Source: Deltaproteobacteria bacterium (GTDB lineage: Bacteria; Myxococcota; UBA727; VGSZ01). Taken from it: a stretch of DNA of 64,000 nucleotides. A program made the position numbers and the translations under genes. Shown here one piece after another: positions 16,764 to 24,688 of the stretch. The stretch lies in assembly GCA_016177705.1 (NCBI GenBank), contig JACOUT010000004.1:434001-498000 (forward strand). The letters run 5' to 3'. Positions within the stretch are counted from its first letter, which is position 1. The number at the start of each line of letters is the position of its first letter. The notes beneath the pieces were generated by a model, which was given only the letters and a program-made list of their open reading frames with translations, was not told the DNA's origin and did not search any database.

Positions 16764-18635
16764 TCACGATCCGGCGAGCCGGATCTTCACCAGGGCCTGT
16801 GGTTGCACCACGACGAGAGAGCCCCCAGGCCCGGGGAGAAGCTCCGTCGTCTCGTCCACCCATTCGCGCGTGTCGGGAAAGCTCGCGCCCTCGACCAGGC
16901 GCCCGCCGTCGACGTCGAGCACCATCACGCCCTGTCGCGTGGGCGCGAGCACGCGGCCGTGCGCCAGCGCGAAGCCGCGGATGGTGCCGAACATCGGCGC
17001 GGCGTCGGGCGCGCCGCTCGCGTGCGCCAAGGTATGTCCATCCTTATCGACGAGCGCGAGCGCGTGGCGGCGCGCGCCGTTGTCGTCGACGGCGACGCCG
17101 AGCAAGAGCTTGCCGTCGGCGCCGAAGCTGACGGCGAGATCGACCAGCGTGCCCGCGACCAGGCCGGCCGGCAGCGTCACGTCGCGCACGCCGCGCGCGT
17201 CGAAGCGGAAGGCGAACAGCGCCTGGCCGACGCGGTAGGCGCCGAGCCCGCCGTCATCCGACGAGAACAGCAGCGTGCGCCCGAGCAGCACGCGGCCGAC
17301 GCGCGTACCACGCTCGTGGTGGGTCAGCACGTCGCCGTGCGCGACGAACAGCCCGCCGCGCCCGGCGGCGGCTACCGGCGCGCCGAAGGCGGTCGCGGCA
17401 TGCGCGCGCTCGAGCTCGACGCCGCCGCGGATCTTGACGAGCTCGGCGCCGCCCTCGTCGAGCGCGCGCGCCACCCAGGTGGCGTCGCCCGCGAGCAGGA
17501 AACGCAGCCCCGCGGGCCGCGCGCCGCGCCACACCATGGTGCTGTCCTCGCGAAGCACGCGCCCGCCGTCGTCGACGAGGTAGGCGAGCTGGCCGTCGTG
17601 ATCGCGCGCCGCCAGCACGGTGCCGGCGCCCGCCCAGATGGTCTCGGCCACCACGCCCTTGCTGGTGCGGATGGCCGGCGCGGGCACGCGCACACGGCAG
17701 GCGGGGCAGGTGGTGCGCGCATGCTCGAGCCCACAGCCGCAGCGGCGCCAACGCACGTCGAGCAGCGCGGGCACAAGCGGCGAGCGCGCGCCCTTCTCGA
17801 AGCAGGCCTCGAGGTCGTGCAGCAGATCGTCGGGCAGGGCGGCGAACGGGCGCGCGCACTTCGGCAGCGTGACGTCGCCGCGCAGCACCGAGTGACCCGC
17901 CTCGGCGCGGCGCAGCAGCGTCGGCAGCGACGGATGCGTGCCGCCGTAGGGGTGCACCAGCGTGAGCAGCGTGAACAGCTGCACGCGCAGCGCGTAGCCG
18001 TCCGAGCCGGCGTCGAAGCACGGCGCGTCGGCGAAAGCGCGACCGTACAGGCGCGGATCGAGGAAGCGCTCATGCGCCACCGGGCAGGGGAGCGCGCCGA
18101 GCTGGAAGGAGTCGGCGTCGATCAGGTGCGGCGCGCCCGCGGCGTCGAGCAGCACGTTGCCGTCGTTCAGGTCGCCGACGACGACCGCGCGGGCATGCAG
18201 CTCGGGCAGCGCCGCGGCGATGGCCTTGATGGCGGTCGTGATGCTGCCGTTGTCGAGCGCCCGGCGCGGCGTGCACAGCGTCGCGACTGCCTGCGCGCCG
18301 TCGACGCGCCGCATGGTGTAGCCGCACGGCTCGCCGCTGCCGTCGAGGAGCTGCGCCTGCGGCGCCACCACCAGCGCCGCCACCAGCGCCGGCAGGTCGC
18401 GCGGGAAGGCGCGCAGCTTGTCGGCGCGCAGCGAGCTCAGGCGCATCGCGGCCGCGCGCTCGGCCTTGGCCGCGCTCTTCGCCGGTTGCCAGAAGACCTT
18501 GAGCGCCAGCGCCGCGTCGGTCGGGTGACGGTAGACGCGCGCCTCGCCACCCTCACCGAGCAGCAGCCCGTCGTGCAGGTCGAGGCGAGCGCCGCGGAGC
18601 ACGACGCGCGCGGGCGTGGCAGCGGGTGCGCTCAT
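16764..18635 (-). CDS. Atypical protein kinase with zinc ribbon and C-terminal propeller-like region
   Basis: A 623-residue protein. Kinase-like features are a Gly-rich loop LGEGGEARVY (26-35), the ATP Lys46 in ALKVF, catalytic VVGDLNDGN (Asp155, Asn160) in place of HRDLKPxN, and LIDADSFQ (Asp173) in place of DFG. Key Asp, Asn and Lys are kept, so catalysis is plausible although the motifs are atypical. A small zinc ribbon follows (CGCG and CPAC at about 299-313). The last 300 residues are short beta-rich repeats resembling a propeller. It overlaps the phosphatase gene by four bases (ATGA). Kinases of this build go with TerY vWA and PP2C proteins in the known triads, which supports the assignment. 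Confidence 0.85.
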   Translation of the reverse strand: MSAPAATPARVVLRGARLDLHDGLLLGEGGEARVYRHPTDAALALKVFWQPAKSAAKAERAAAMRLSSLRADKLRAFPRDLPALVAALVVAPQAQLLDGSGEPCGYTMRRVDGAQAVATLCTPRRALDNGSITTAIKAIAAALPELHARAVVVGDLNDGNVLLDAAGAPHLIDADSFQLGALPCPVAHERFLDPRLYGRAFADAPCFDAGSDGYALRVQLFTLLTLVHPYGGTHPSLPTLLRRAEAGHSVLRGDVTLPKCARPFAALPDDLLHDLEACFEKGARSPLVPALLDVRWRRCGCGLEHARTTCPACRVRVPAPAIRTSKGVVAETIWAGAGTVLAARDHDGQLAYLVDDGGRVLREDSTMVWRGARPAGLRFLLAGDATWVARALDEGGAELVKIRGGVELERAHAATAFGAPVAAAGRGGLFVAHGDVLTHHERGTRVGRVLLGRTLLFSSDDGGLGAYRVGQALFAFRFDARGVRDVTLPAGLVAGTLVDLAVSFGADGKLLLGVAVDDNGARRHALALVDKDGHTLAHASGAPDAAPMFGTIRGFALAHGRVLAPTRQGVMVLDVDGGRLVEGASFPDTREWVDETTELLPGPGGSLVVVQPQALVKIRLAGS

Positions 18636-19405
18636 GCGCTCCTCCGCAGCACCACCAGCGTGCAGTCGTCGCCCGGCGCGCCGGCATGCTCCGCCCAGGC
18701 GAACAGCCGCTTGTGCAGCAAGCTCGGGTTCTTGGCCCAGCGCTCATCGGCGAGCTGGTCCGCGAGCCCGCCCACCGCCGTCCCGTTGGGCAGGGTCTCG
18801 TGCTGCCGCGCCAACAGCTCCTTGCAGCCGTCGGTGCCGAGCACGATGCCGCGCCGCACCGCTCCGCAGTGATGCACGCGCACGCGCGGCGCGGGCAGCG
18901 ACGGAAAGAGCGCATAGGCGGGGTAATCGGGGGCGTCGCCCTCGTCGAGAACGACCAGCTCGTCGTCCACCAAGACGACGCCGTCACCGACGCCGAAGGC
19001 GCACCACTCGCCGCCGCGCACCACGCAGACGTGCAGCGTGGCCAACAGCGCGTCCGCCACCAGCCGGCTCGCGCCGTCGTCGTCGAGCGCGCAGGCGCGC
19101 GCCAGCCGCGCCAGCTCGGCCACGACGTCTGCGACCACCGACCGCGGCAGCTCCGCGAGCTCTTCACCGGCGGCCGCTCGGCGAGCCGCGTGCGCCGCGC
19201 CCAGGCGGGCACCCACGCCCGCGCCGAGCGCGCTGCCGGCCCCAGCCGAGCAGCCGTCCGCCACCGCCGCGGCCGTCACCCGCCCGGCGGTGACCCAGGC
19301 AAAGGCGTCCTGGCTGCCGCCGCCGGCCCGCCGGTGGGCCCGCCCGGCGACGCCGCCCGCGGCGATCGCGACATTGATGTCCTTGTTATTGCTAAAAAGG
19401 TCCAT
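18632..19405 (-). CDS. PP2C family protein phosphatase
   Basis: About 257 residues. It has the PP2C metal-binding motifs: AAVADGCSAG (Asp50-Gly51), LGTDGCKELL, and GDDCTLVVLRR at the C-terminus. It should remove phosphate from Ser/Thr, presumably on targets of the kinase that follows (four-base overlap, ATGA). The ATG at 19405 is chosen because a promoter-like element sits right before it and there is no Shine-Dalgarno; a GTG at 19426 would lie within that element. This is the first gene of the four-gene operon 14929-19405. Confidence 0.85.
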   Translation of the reverse strand: MDLFSNNKDINVAIAAGGVAGRAHRRAGGGSQDAFAWVTAGRVTAAAVADGCSAGAGSALGAGVGARLGAAHAARRAAAGEELAELPRSVVADVVAELARLARACALDDDGASRLVADALLATLHVCVVRGGEWCAFGVGDGVVLVDDELVVLDEGDAPDYPAYALFPSLPAPRVRVHHCGAVRRGIVLGTDGCKELLARQHETLPNGTAVGGLADQLADERWAKNPSLLHKRLFAWAEHAGAPGDDCTLVVLRRSA

Positions 19406-19411
19406 ACGACA

Positions 19412-19439
19412 TTTATAACCTGACACCAGCGGCGGACAA
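19412..19439 (-). promoter_or_regulatory. Candidate promoter for the PP2C/kinase/hydrolase/vWA operon
   Basis: On the minus strand, TTGTCC (19439-19434), a 16-base spacer, and TATAAA (19417-19412), an A+T-rich patch in an otherwise G+C-rich gap. A start point seven bases on would fall at or next to the ATG at 19405, so the mRNA may be leaderless. This is a prediction from spacing and base match only. Confidence 0.4.
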
Positions 19440-19570
19440 GCCCACCCCCCGGATCGCCGCAGATTCAGGGGGTTGTCGCCTGGCCGGCGGTGCGCAAACG
19501 GAATCTGGAACGGCCTCGCGACGTTTCATGGGCGCCGTCCAGACGACGCGCCGTCCGCCTTGGAGAACCC

Positions 19571-20989
19571 ATGCGCTCGATCGCCCTCTTGGTCCTGGTC
19601 CTGTCCCTGCCCACCCTCGCCGCTGCCGAGAGCCGCCCGTGGATCGAGCGCGCCGACGCCAAACCGAAGGTGGCCATCCCGTCTGCGGCGCCGCTGGTGC
19701 GCGAGGTCGAGCCCGCGGTGCTGTCAATTTACGTCGAGGCCAAGGGCATCGACATGGACGACCCGCGCATCGAGCTGTTCCGCGGCTTCGGCATGCGCAT
19801 CCCCGACTTCAGCAGGAAGGGCGAAGGCACCGGCTTCATCATCCACCCCGACGGCTACGCGCTGACCAACAACCACGTCGTCGAGAACGCCAGCAAGATC
19901 CAGGTGCGCGTGGGCGCCTCCAAGGAGCTGGTGAGCGCGGTGGTGGTCGGCACCGACCCGCGCACGGACGTCGCGCTCATCAAGCTCGACGGCGGACGCA
20001 AGGATTGGCCGGCGCTGCCGCTCGGCGACAGCGACGCCCTGCAGGTGGGCGACTTCGTCATCGCCGTCGGCAACCCCTTCGGCCTCTCGCAGTCGGTGTC
20101 GATGGGCATCGTCTCGGCCAAGAGCCGCCGCGACATCGCGCCCTCGGGGCGCCGCGGGCTCTACGACTTCATCCAGACCGACGCCAGCATCAACCCCGGC
20201 AACTCGGGCGGCCCGCTCGTGAACCTCGCCGGCGAGGTGGTGGGCATCAACGCCGCGGTCAACGCTGCCGGCCAGGGCCTCGGCTTCGCCATCCCCATCA
20301 ACATGGCCAAGCGCATTGTGCCCGAGCTGAAGGACAAGGGCCGCGCCGAGCGCGCGTACATCGGCGTCAAAGTGCAGGACGTGCAGCCTGGGCTCGCCAA
20401 GGCGCTCGGCCTGGCGTCGTCCGAGGGCGCGCTGGTCGCGCAGGTGGTCGACGGCAGCCCGGGCTTCAAGGCCGGGCTCAAGCCCGGCGACGTCATCACC
20501 CGCTTCAACGGCAAGGCGGTCGACGACTCGAGCGACCTGCCGCTGCTCGCCGCCGACGCCGGCGTCGGCGCCACCATCGCGCTCGAGCTGGTGCGCGACG
20601 GCGAGCGGCGCTCCGCCAAGGTGACGCTGGCGGCCATGCCGGACGACGGCAGCGGCGCGCGTGGTGCGCCAAGCGCGCCGCCCGATCAGGCGGAGCAGTC
20701 GACCGGCAAGCTCGGCATCAAGATCGACACGCTGACCGACGAGCTGCGCGCGCGGCTCGAGCTGCCCGCCAAGGTGAAGGGGGCGGTCATCGTGCAGCTC
20801 GACGAGCAGGGCGCCGCGGCCGAGGCTGGACTGCAGCGCGGCGACGTCGTCACCGAGGTGAACGGCCAGAAGACCGGCGATGCGGCCGCGCTGGCGAAGG
20901 CGCTCGACAAGATCCCGAGCGGCAAGCTCATCAAGCTGTTGGTGTTGCGCGACGGCGCCACCACCTTCGTGGCGCTCTTGAAGCCGTAG
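19571..20989 (+). CDS. degP: HtrA/DegP-like periplasmic serine protease
   Basis: A 472-residue protease, close to DegP in length. Signal peptide at 1-19 (cleavage near LAAA), trypsin-like domain with the catalytic triad His102 (NNHVV), Asp133 (RTDVAL) and Ser212 (GNSGGP), then two PDZ domains (about 255-350 and 385-470, each with GLxxGDV). It should degrade or refold misfolded proteins in the periplasm. The ATG at 19571 follows GGAGAA; an upstream extension to 19490 lacks support. It is divergent from the PP2C operon across about 165 bases. The product could be DegQ rather than DegP, as the family cannot be separated by eye. Confidence 0.93.
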   Translation: MRSIALLVLVLSLPTLAAAESRPWIERADAKPKVAIPSAAPLVREVEPAVLSIYVEAKGIDMDDPRIELFRGFGMRIPDFSRKGEGTGFIIHPDGYALTNNHVVENASKIQVRVGASKELVSAVVVGTDPRTDVALIKLDGGRKDWPALPLGDSDALQVGDFVIAVGNPFGLSQSVSMGIVSAKSRRDIAPSGRRGLYDFIQTDASINPGNSGGPLVNLAGEVVGINAAVNAAGQGLGFAIPINMAKRIVPELKDKGRAERAYIGVKVQDVQPGLAKALGLASSEGALVAQVVDGSPGFKAGLKPGDVITRFNGKAVDDSSDLPLLAADAGVGATIALELVRDGERRSAKVTLAAMPDDGSGARGAPSAPPDQAEQSTGKLGIKIDTLTDELRARLELPAKVKGAVIVQLDEQGAAAEAGLQRGDVVTEVNGQKTGDAAALAKALDKIPSGKLIKLLVLRDGATTFVALLKP

Positions 20990-21205
20990 CAGGCCGCCGA
21001 CTTGCATCTGCTCCTTTTCAGCAGCCTGCTAGCGCTTGTGCTCATCCCTTGTGCGGTGAGGCACGGCGCGTGGGTGAAATGACTCGCACGCCGACGCGAG
21101 GCAAAACGACGCACCCCGCGACCGCATGACGCACGCGCCGCGCATCACCGGTTGACGCGCGTGGCCCATGCATTGCATTCAGGCCTCCGTTTTCCGGAGG
21201 CACCG

Positions 21206-21361
21206 ATGTCCGATCCCGACAAGGGTCCCGAGCCGCTCGGCCAGCGTTTGCTGAACAGCCCCTTCCTGCTGCTGGCCGCCGGCATCGTGGTCATGGCGGT
21301 CTTCTACACGGGCTGGGGCCTCTACGAGATCATGACCCTGCCGGCCTCCACTTTGCCCTGA
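21206..21361 (+). CDS. Heme-copper oxidase subunit IIa-like small membrane protein
   Basis: About 51 residues with one transmembrane helix (FLLLAAGIVVMAVFYTGW) and a polar N-terminus. Small single-helix subunits like this accompany B-family (ba3-type) oxidases as subunit IIa and lie next to the subunit II gene, as here. The Shine-Dalgarno GGAGG lies at a good distance from the ATG. Subunit II follows 27 bases later. An extension to 21152 is unlikely. Confidence 0.75.
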   Translation: MSDPDKGPEPLGQRLLNSPFLLLAAGIVVMAVFYTGWGLYEIMTLPASTLP

Positions 21362-21388
21362 CGCACCATTCATCGACGGAGCTAGCCA

Positions 21389-21940
21389 ATGAGCGGCACG
21401 ACCGAAATGCACTCCGCCATCATCCCCCCCCAGGGCATCTGGTGGACCGACGCCAACAAGCACGAGCGCGTCTGGGTCATCATCGCCTTCGTTTGGTGCA
21501 TGGTGTTGTTCGCCATGATGCCGCTTTGGCACTTCAAGGGCGGCCAGAACCCGAGCGGCATTCGCGGCAAGACGACGGCCGCGGCCTTCTCCGAGCGCGT
21601 CAACCGCATGGTCACCGAGTTCAAGGTGGCGGAGGAGAACGGCCAGGCGGTGGTCGAGCCGCCGCCGGGCAGCGACGTCTACATGCAGGCCCAGATGTGG
21701 CGGTGGTACCCCGTGCTCAAGCTCAAGAAGGGCGCGACCTACACGCTGCACCTGTCGGCGCTCGACGTGAACCACGGGTTCAGCCTGGCGCCGCTCAACA
21801 TCAACTTCCAGGTGGTGCCCGGCTACGACTACGGGCTGCGCATCACACCCAACAGCGCCGGCGACTTCCGCGTCGTGTGCAACGAGTTCTGCGGCATCGG
21901 CCACCACACCATGGTCGGCCGCATCCTCGTCACCGAGTGA
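21389..21940 (+). CDS. B-family heme-copper oxidoreductase subunit II (CuA)
   Basis: A 183-residue subunit II with one N-terminal membrane helix (about 28-46) and a cupredoxin domain outside. The CuA site is complete: His129 (DVNHGF), Cys164, Glu166, Cys168, His172 and Met175 in CNEFCGIGHHTM. It takes electrons from a periplasmic donor such as a cytochrome c and passes them to the hemes of subunit I. The short form with a single helix is typical of ba3-type enzymes and of CuA nitric oxide reductases. It begins an operon with subunit I, an SCO protein and a redox fusion protein. Confidence 0.92.
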   Translation: MSGTTEMHSAIIPPQGIWWTDANKHERVWVIIAFVWCMVLFAMMPLWHFKGGQNPSGIRGKTTAAAFSERVNRMVTEFKVAEENGQAVVEPPPGSDVYMQAQMWRWYPVLKLKKGATYTLHLSALDVNHGFSLAPLNINFQVVPGYDYGLRITPNSAGDFRVVCNEFCGIGHHTMVGRILVTE

Positions 21941-22003
21941 CCGCCTGGTTCGCCCCCTTCACCGATCCCTGCCGCTCGCCGGACACAGGTTTGAGGAGAC
22001 GTC

Positions 22004-23731
22004 GTGACCGACAAGATGATTGAGAACCTCGCGGCGCGCTTCCGCAAATGCTCGGTCACCGGGCTCAAGATCGACAAAGACGCCGAGACGCTGGTCAAGC
22101 TCAACGCCGTGGTCGCGGTGGTGATGCTCTTGATCGGCGCCACCGCGGCGCTGCTGTTGGTGCTGACGCGTTGGCAGGCGGTCCATCTGCTGCCGGCCGA
22201 TTGGTACTACCGGATGTTGACGGCCCACGGCCTCAACATGCTCATCTTCTTCATCATCTTCTTCGAGATGGCGATCCTGTACTTCGCGGGGCCAATCATC
22301 CTCGGCAGCCGGCTGCCGGCGCCGAAGCTCGGCTACGCCAACTTCGCGCTGATGGTGATCGGCGCCGTGCTCGTCGACATCGAGGTGTTCCGCGGCAAGG
22401 CCGACGTGCTGTTCACCTCCTACGTGCCGCTGCGCGCCGAGCCCGCCTACTACCTCGGCATCATCCTGTTCGCCGTCGGCACCCTTTTGGTGGTGCTGCA
22501 CTTCCTCGCCGTGCTGGTGGTGGCGGCGCGCGAGAAGACCTACTCGGGCTCGATGCCGCTCGTCACCTTCGGCGCGCTCACGGCGGCGATCATCGCCGTC
22601 ATCACGCTGTTGCACGGCGCGGCCATCTTCGTGCCGACCTTCCTGTGGTCGCTCGGCCTGATGGAGATCGACGCCGAGGTGTACCGCGTGGTGTTCTGGG
22701 GCCTCGGCCACAGCTCGCAGCAGATCAACGTCAGCGCCCACGTGGCGGTCTGGTACCTGATGGCCGGCCTCACCGTCGGCGGCGTGGTGCCGAACGAGAA
22801 GATCTCGCGCGTCGCCTTCGGCCTGTACATCCTGTTCATCTCGATGGCCTCGGCGCACCACCTGCTGGTCGACCCGGGCATGGGCCCGGCGTGGAAGGTG
22901 TGGAACACCAGCTACGCCATGTACCTGGCGGTGTTCGCCTCCATGGTGCACGGCTTCACCGTGCCCGCCTCTATCGAGATGGGCCAGCGCCTGAACGGCT
23001 TCACCAAGGGGCGCTTCGAGTGGCTGGCCAAGGCGCCGTGGGGCGACCCCGGCTTCTCCGGCACGGTGCTCTCCGTCGTCATCTTCGGCTTCGGCGGCGG
23101 CATCACCGGCGTCACCATCGGCACCGAGCAGATCAACATCATCGCGCATAACACGCTCAAGGTGCCGGGCCATTTCCACGTCACCGTCGTGGGCGGCACC
23201 GCGCTCGCTTTCATGGCGCTCACCTACTACGTGCTGCCGCTGATCTTCAGGAAGAAGGTCGCGTTCTGGGGCATGGCCAAGCTGCAGCCGTGGGTCTTCG
23301 GCATCGGCATCTCGATGCTCGGCTCCGCCATGACCTTCCTCGGCAGCTTCGGCGTGCCGCGCCGCCACTGGGACATCACCTTCCAGGGCGCGCCCTTCTC
23401 GCTCGAGTTCCCGGCGGCCACCAACCTGTTCTTCGCCATGTTCGGCATCGGTGGCCTGATCGCGGTCACCGGCGCGCTGATGTACATCGCCATCGCGGTG
23501 GTCACCGTGTTCTTTGGCCAGACCGTGACCGACGCGGACCTCAAGCCCGGCGTCGCCGGCATCCCGCAGGGCGTGGGCAAGCTGCCGACGCAGCAGTACC
23601 AGATCGATCCGGCCTTCGAGCGCACCGGCGCACCGGGCACCGTCGTGTTGGTTGGTATCTTCCTGGCGTGCTTCGCGCTCTACTACTTCGTCAATTGGCA
23701 GGCGCTGTCCTTCCTGTGGAAGGTCGGCTGA
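22004..23731 (+). CDS. B-family heme-copper oxidoreductase subunit I; candidate NO reductase
   Basis: A 575-residue membrane protein with about 13 helices. Heme and CuB ligands are kept: His75 (low-spin heme), His236, His285-His286 (CuB), and His390/His392 in VPGHFHV. The position four residues after His236, Tyr in oxygen reductases (HPxVY), is Gln240 in GHSSQQ. The cross-linked Tyr is therefore absent and the A-family E-channel motif is not seen, so the enzyme may be a nitric oxide reductase of the B-family (CuA-NOR/eNOR-like) rather than an oxygen reductase. It starts at GTG 22004 with GAGGAG upstream. Its operon with CuA, SCO and a cytochrome b/ferredoxin protein fits anaerobic respiration. 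Confidence 0.93.
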   Translation: MTDKMIENLAARFRKCSVTGLKIDKDAETLVKLNAVVAVVMLLIGATAALLLVLTRWQAVHLLPADWYYRMLTAHGLNMLIFFIIFFEMAILYFAGPIILGSRLPAPKLGYANFALMVIGAVLVDIEVFRGKADVLFTSYVPLRAEPAYYLGIILFAVGTLLVVLHFLAVLVVAAREKTYSGSMPLVTFGALTAAIIAVITLLHGAAIFVPTFLWSLGLMEIDAEVYRVVFWGLGHSSQQINVSAHVAVWYLMAGLTVGGVVPNEKISRVAFGLYILFISMASAHHLLVDPGMGPAWKVWNTSYAMYLAVFASMVHGFTVPASIEMGQRLNGFTKGRFEWLAKAPWGDPGFSGTVLSVVIFGFGGGITGVTIGTEQINIIAHNTLKVPGHFHVTVVGGTALAFMALTYYVLPLIFRKKVAFWGMAKLQPWVFGIGISMLGSAMTFLGSFGVPRRHWDITFQGAPFSLEFPAATNLFFAMFGIGGLIAVTGALMYIAIAVVTVFFGQTVTDADLKPGVAGIPQGVGKLPTQQYQIDPAFERTGAPGTVVLVGIFLACFALYYFVNWQALSFLWKVG

Positions 23732-23738
23732 CGACGAC

Positions 23739-24641
23739 GTGAGCCTGCACCGCCACTCCGTCCGCATCGCCGTCGCGCTGTTCGCGCTGTGGTGGTCGGT
23801 GACGATGGGTTGGTGCTGGCTCGCGTTCGCGGACCTGGCGGCAGCTCCTGCTTGGCTCGCGCGCACCCAAGCCATCTGCTTCGGCTCGTCGCTCGACGGC
23901 CTGCCGGAGCCTTTCGGATGGATCGCGCTCGTGGTCGGCCCGGCCGGCATGGTGATCGCGTTCGTGGTCATCTTCCGCCACGACATGCAGCTCGCGCTCG
24001 CCCGCCTGCGCGTGACCGTGCTCGGCACTGTCGCCATCGTCGTGGTGGTGGCGGCGACGGTCGCCGAGGGCGCCTTCGTCGTCGGCCGCATCGAGGACGG
24101 CCTCGCGCTCCGCCAGGCGGAGCGGACCATCCCGGTAGCCGGCGAGCCCATGCCCGAGGGCTGGCCGCGCGGAAGCGGGCGCGCGCCGGAGCTCGGGCTG
24201 CTCGATCAGCACGGCACCGAGGTCACGCTCGCGTCGCTGCGCGGCAAGATCGCGGTGGTCACCTTCGCCTTCGCTCACTGCCAGACCATCTGCCCGACGC
24301 TGGTGGCTCGCATCAAGGGCGCCGCCGCCGATCTGCCCGAGGACGTCGAGGTGCTGATCGTGACCCTCGACCCCTGGCGCGACACGCCGGCGGCGCTGCC
24401 CGCCATCGCGCAGGAATGGCGCTTGGGGTTGCGGCAGCGCGCGCTCTCGGGCCCGGTCGACGAGGTCAACCGCGTGCTCGACGCCTTCTCGGTGGCCCGC
24501 GGGAGAAACCCGCAGACCGGCGAGGTCGCGCACCCGGCGATGGTGGCGATTCTCGACGCAGACGGTAGGCTCGCCTACCGCATGACCGGCCCCGCCATCG
24601 ACTGGGTCGGCGAGGCGGTGGCGCGCGCGCGCGTTCCTTGA
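23739..24641 (+). CDS. SCO1/SenC-type copper chaperone with extra membrane helices
   Basis: A 300-residue protein. The C-terminal thioredoxin-like SCO domain (about 150-300) has CQTIC (Cys181, Cys185) and His265 in EVAHPAM, the copper ligands of SCO. The N-terminal 120 residues hold three hydrophobic helices (about 10-32, 60-80, 93-112) instead of the usual one. It should deliver copper to the CuA site of subunit II. GTG 23739 is used; the stop overlaps a TTG of the next frame, so the genes are tightly coupled. Confidence 0.88.
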   Translation: MSLHRHSVRIAVALFALWWSVTMGWCWLAFADLAAAPAWLARTQAICFGSSLDGLPEPFGWIALVVGPAGMVIAFVVIFRHDMQLALARLRVTVLGTVAIVVVVAATVAEGAFVVGRIEDGLALRQAERTIPVAGEPMPEGWPRGSGRAPELGLLDQHGTEVTLASLRGKIAVVTFAFAHCQTICPTLVARIKGAAADLPEDVEVLIVTLDPWRDTPAALPAIAQEWRLGLRQRALSGPVDEVNRVLDAFSVARGRNPQTGEVAHPAMVAILDADGRLAYRMTGPAIDWVGEAVARARVP

Positions 24642-24688
24642 GCGCCCGCGCGTCGACGGGACTACGCCCGGGGGAGACGGACGAGACC

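Noticed and set aside
20988..21030. Inverted repeat AGCAGGC / GCCTGCT after the degP gene
   Set aside because: The 29-base loop is too long and there is no T tract, so a terminator is not supported.
21152..21181. TTGACG before the oxidase operon as a sigma-70 promoter
   Set aside because: No acceptable -10 hexamer at 16-18 bases; any promoter here is not readable by eye.
21959..24151. A 730-residue minus-strand open frame across the oxidase genes
   Set aside because: It is antisense to subunit I and the SCO gene, lacks any domain, and has the His/Arg/Asp-rich composition typical of G+C-rich shadow frames.
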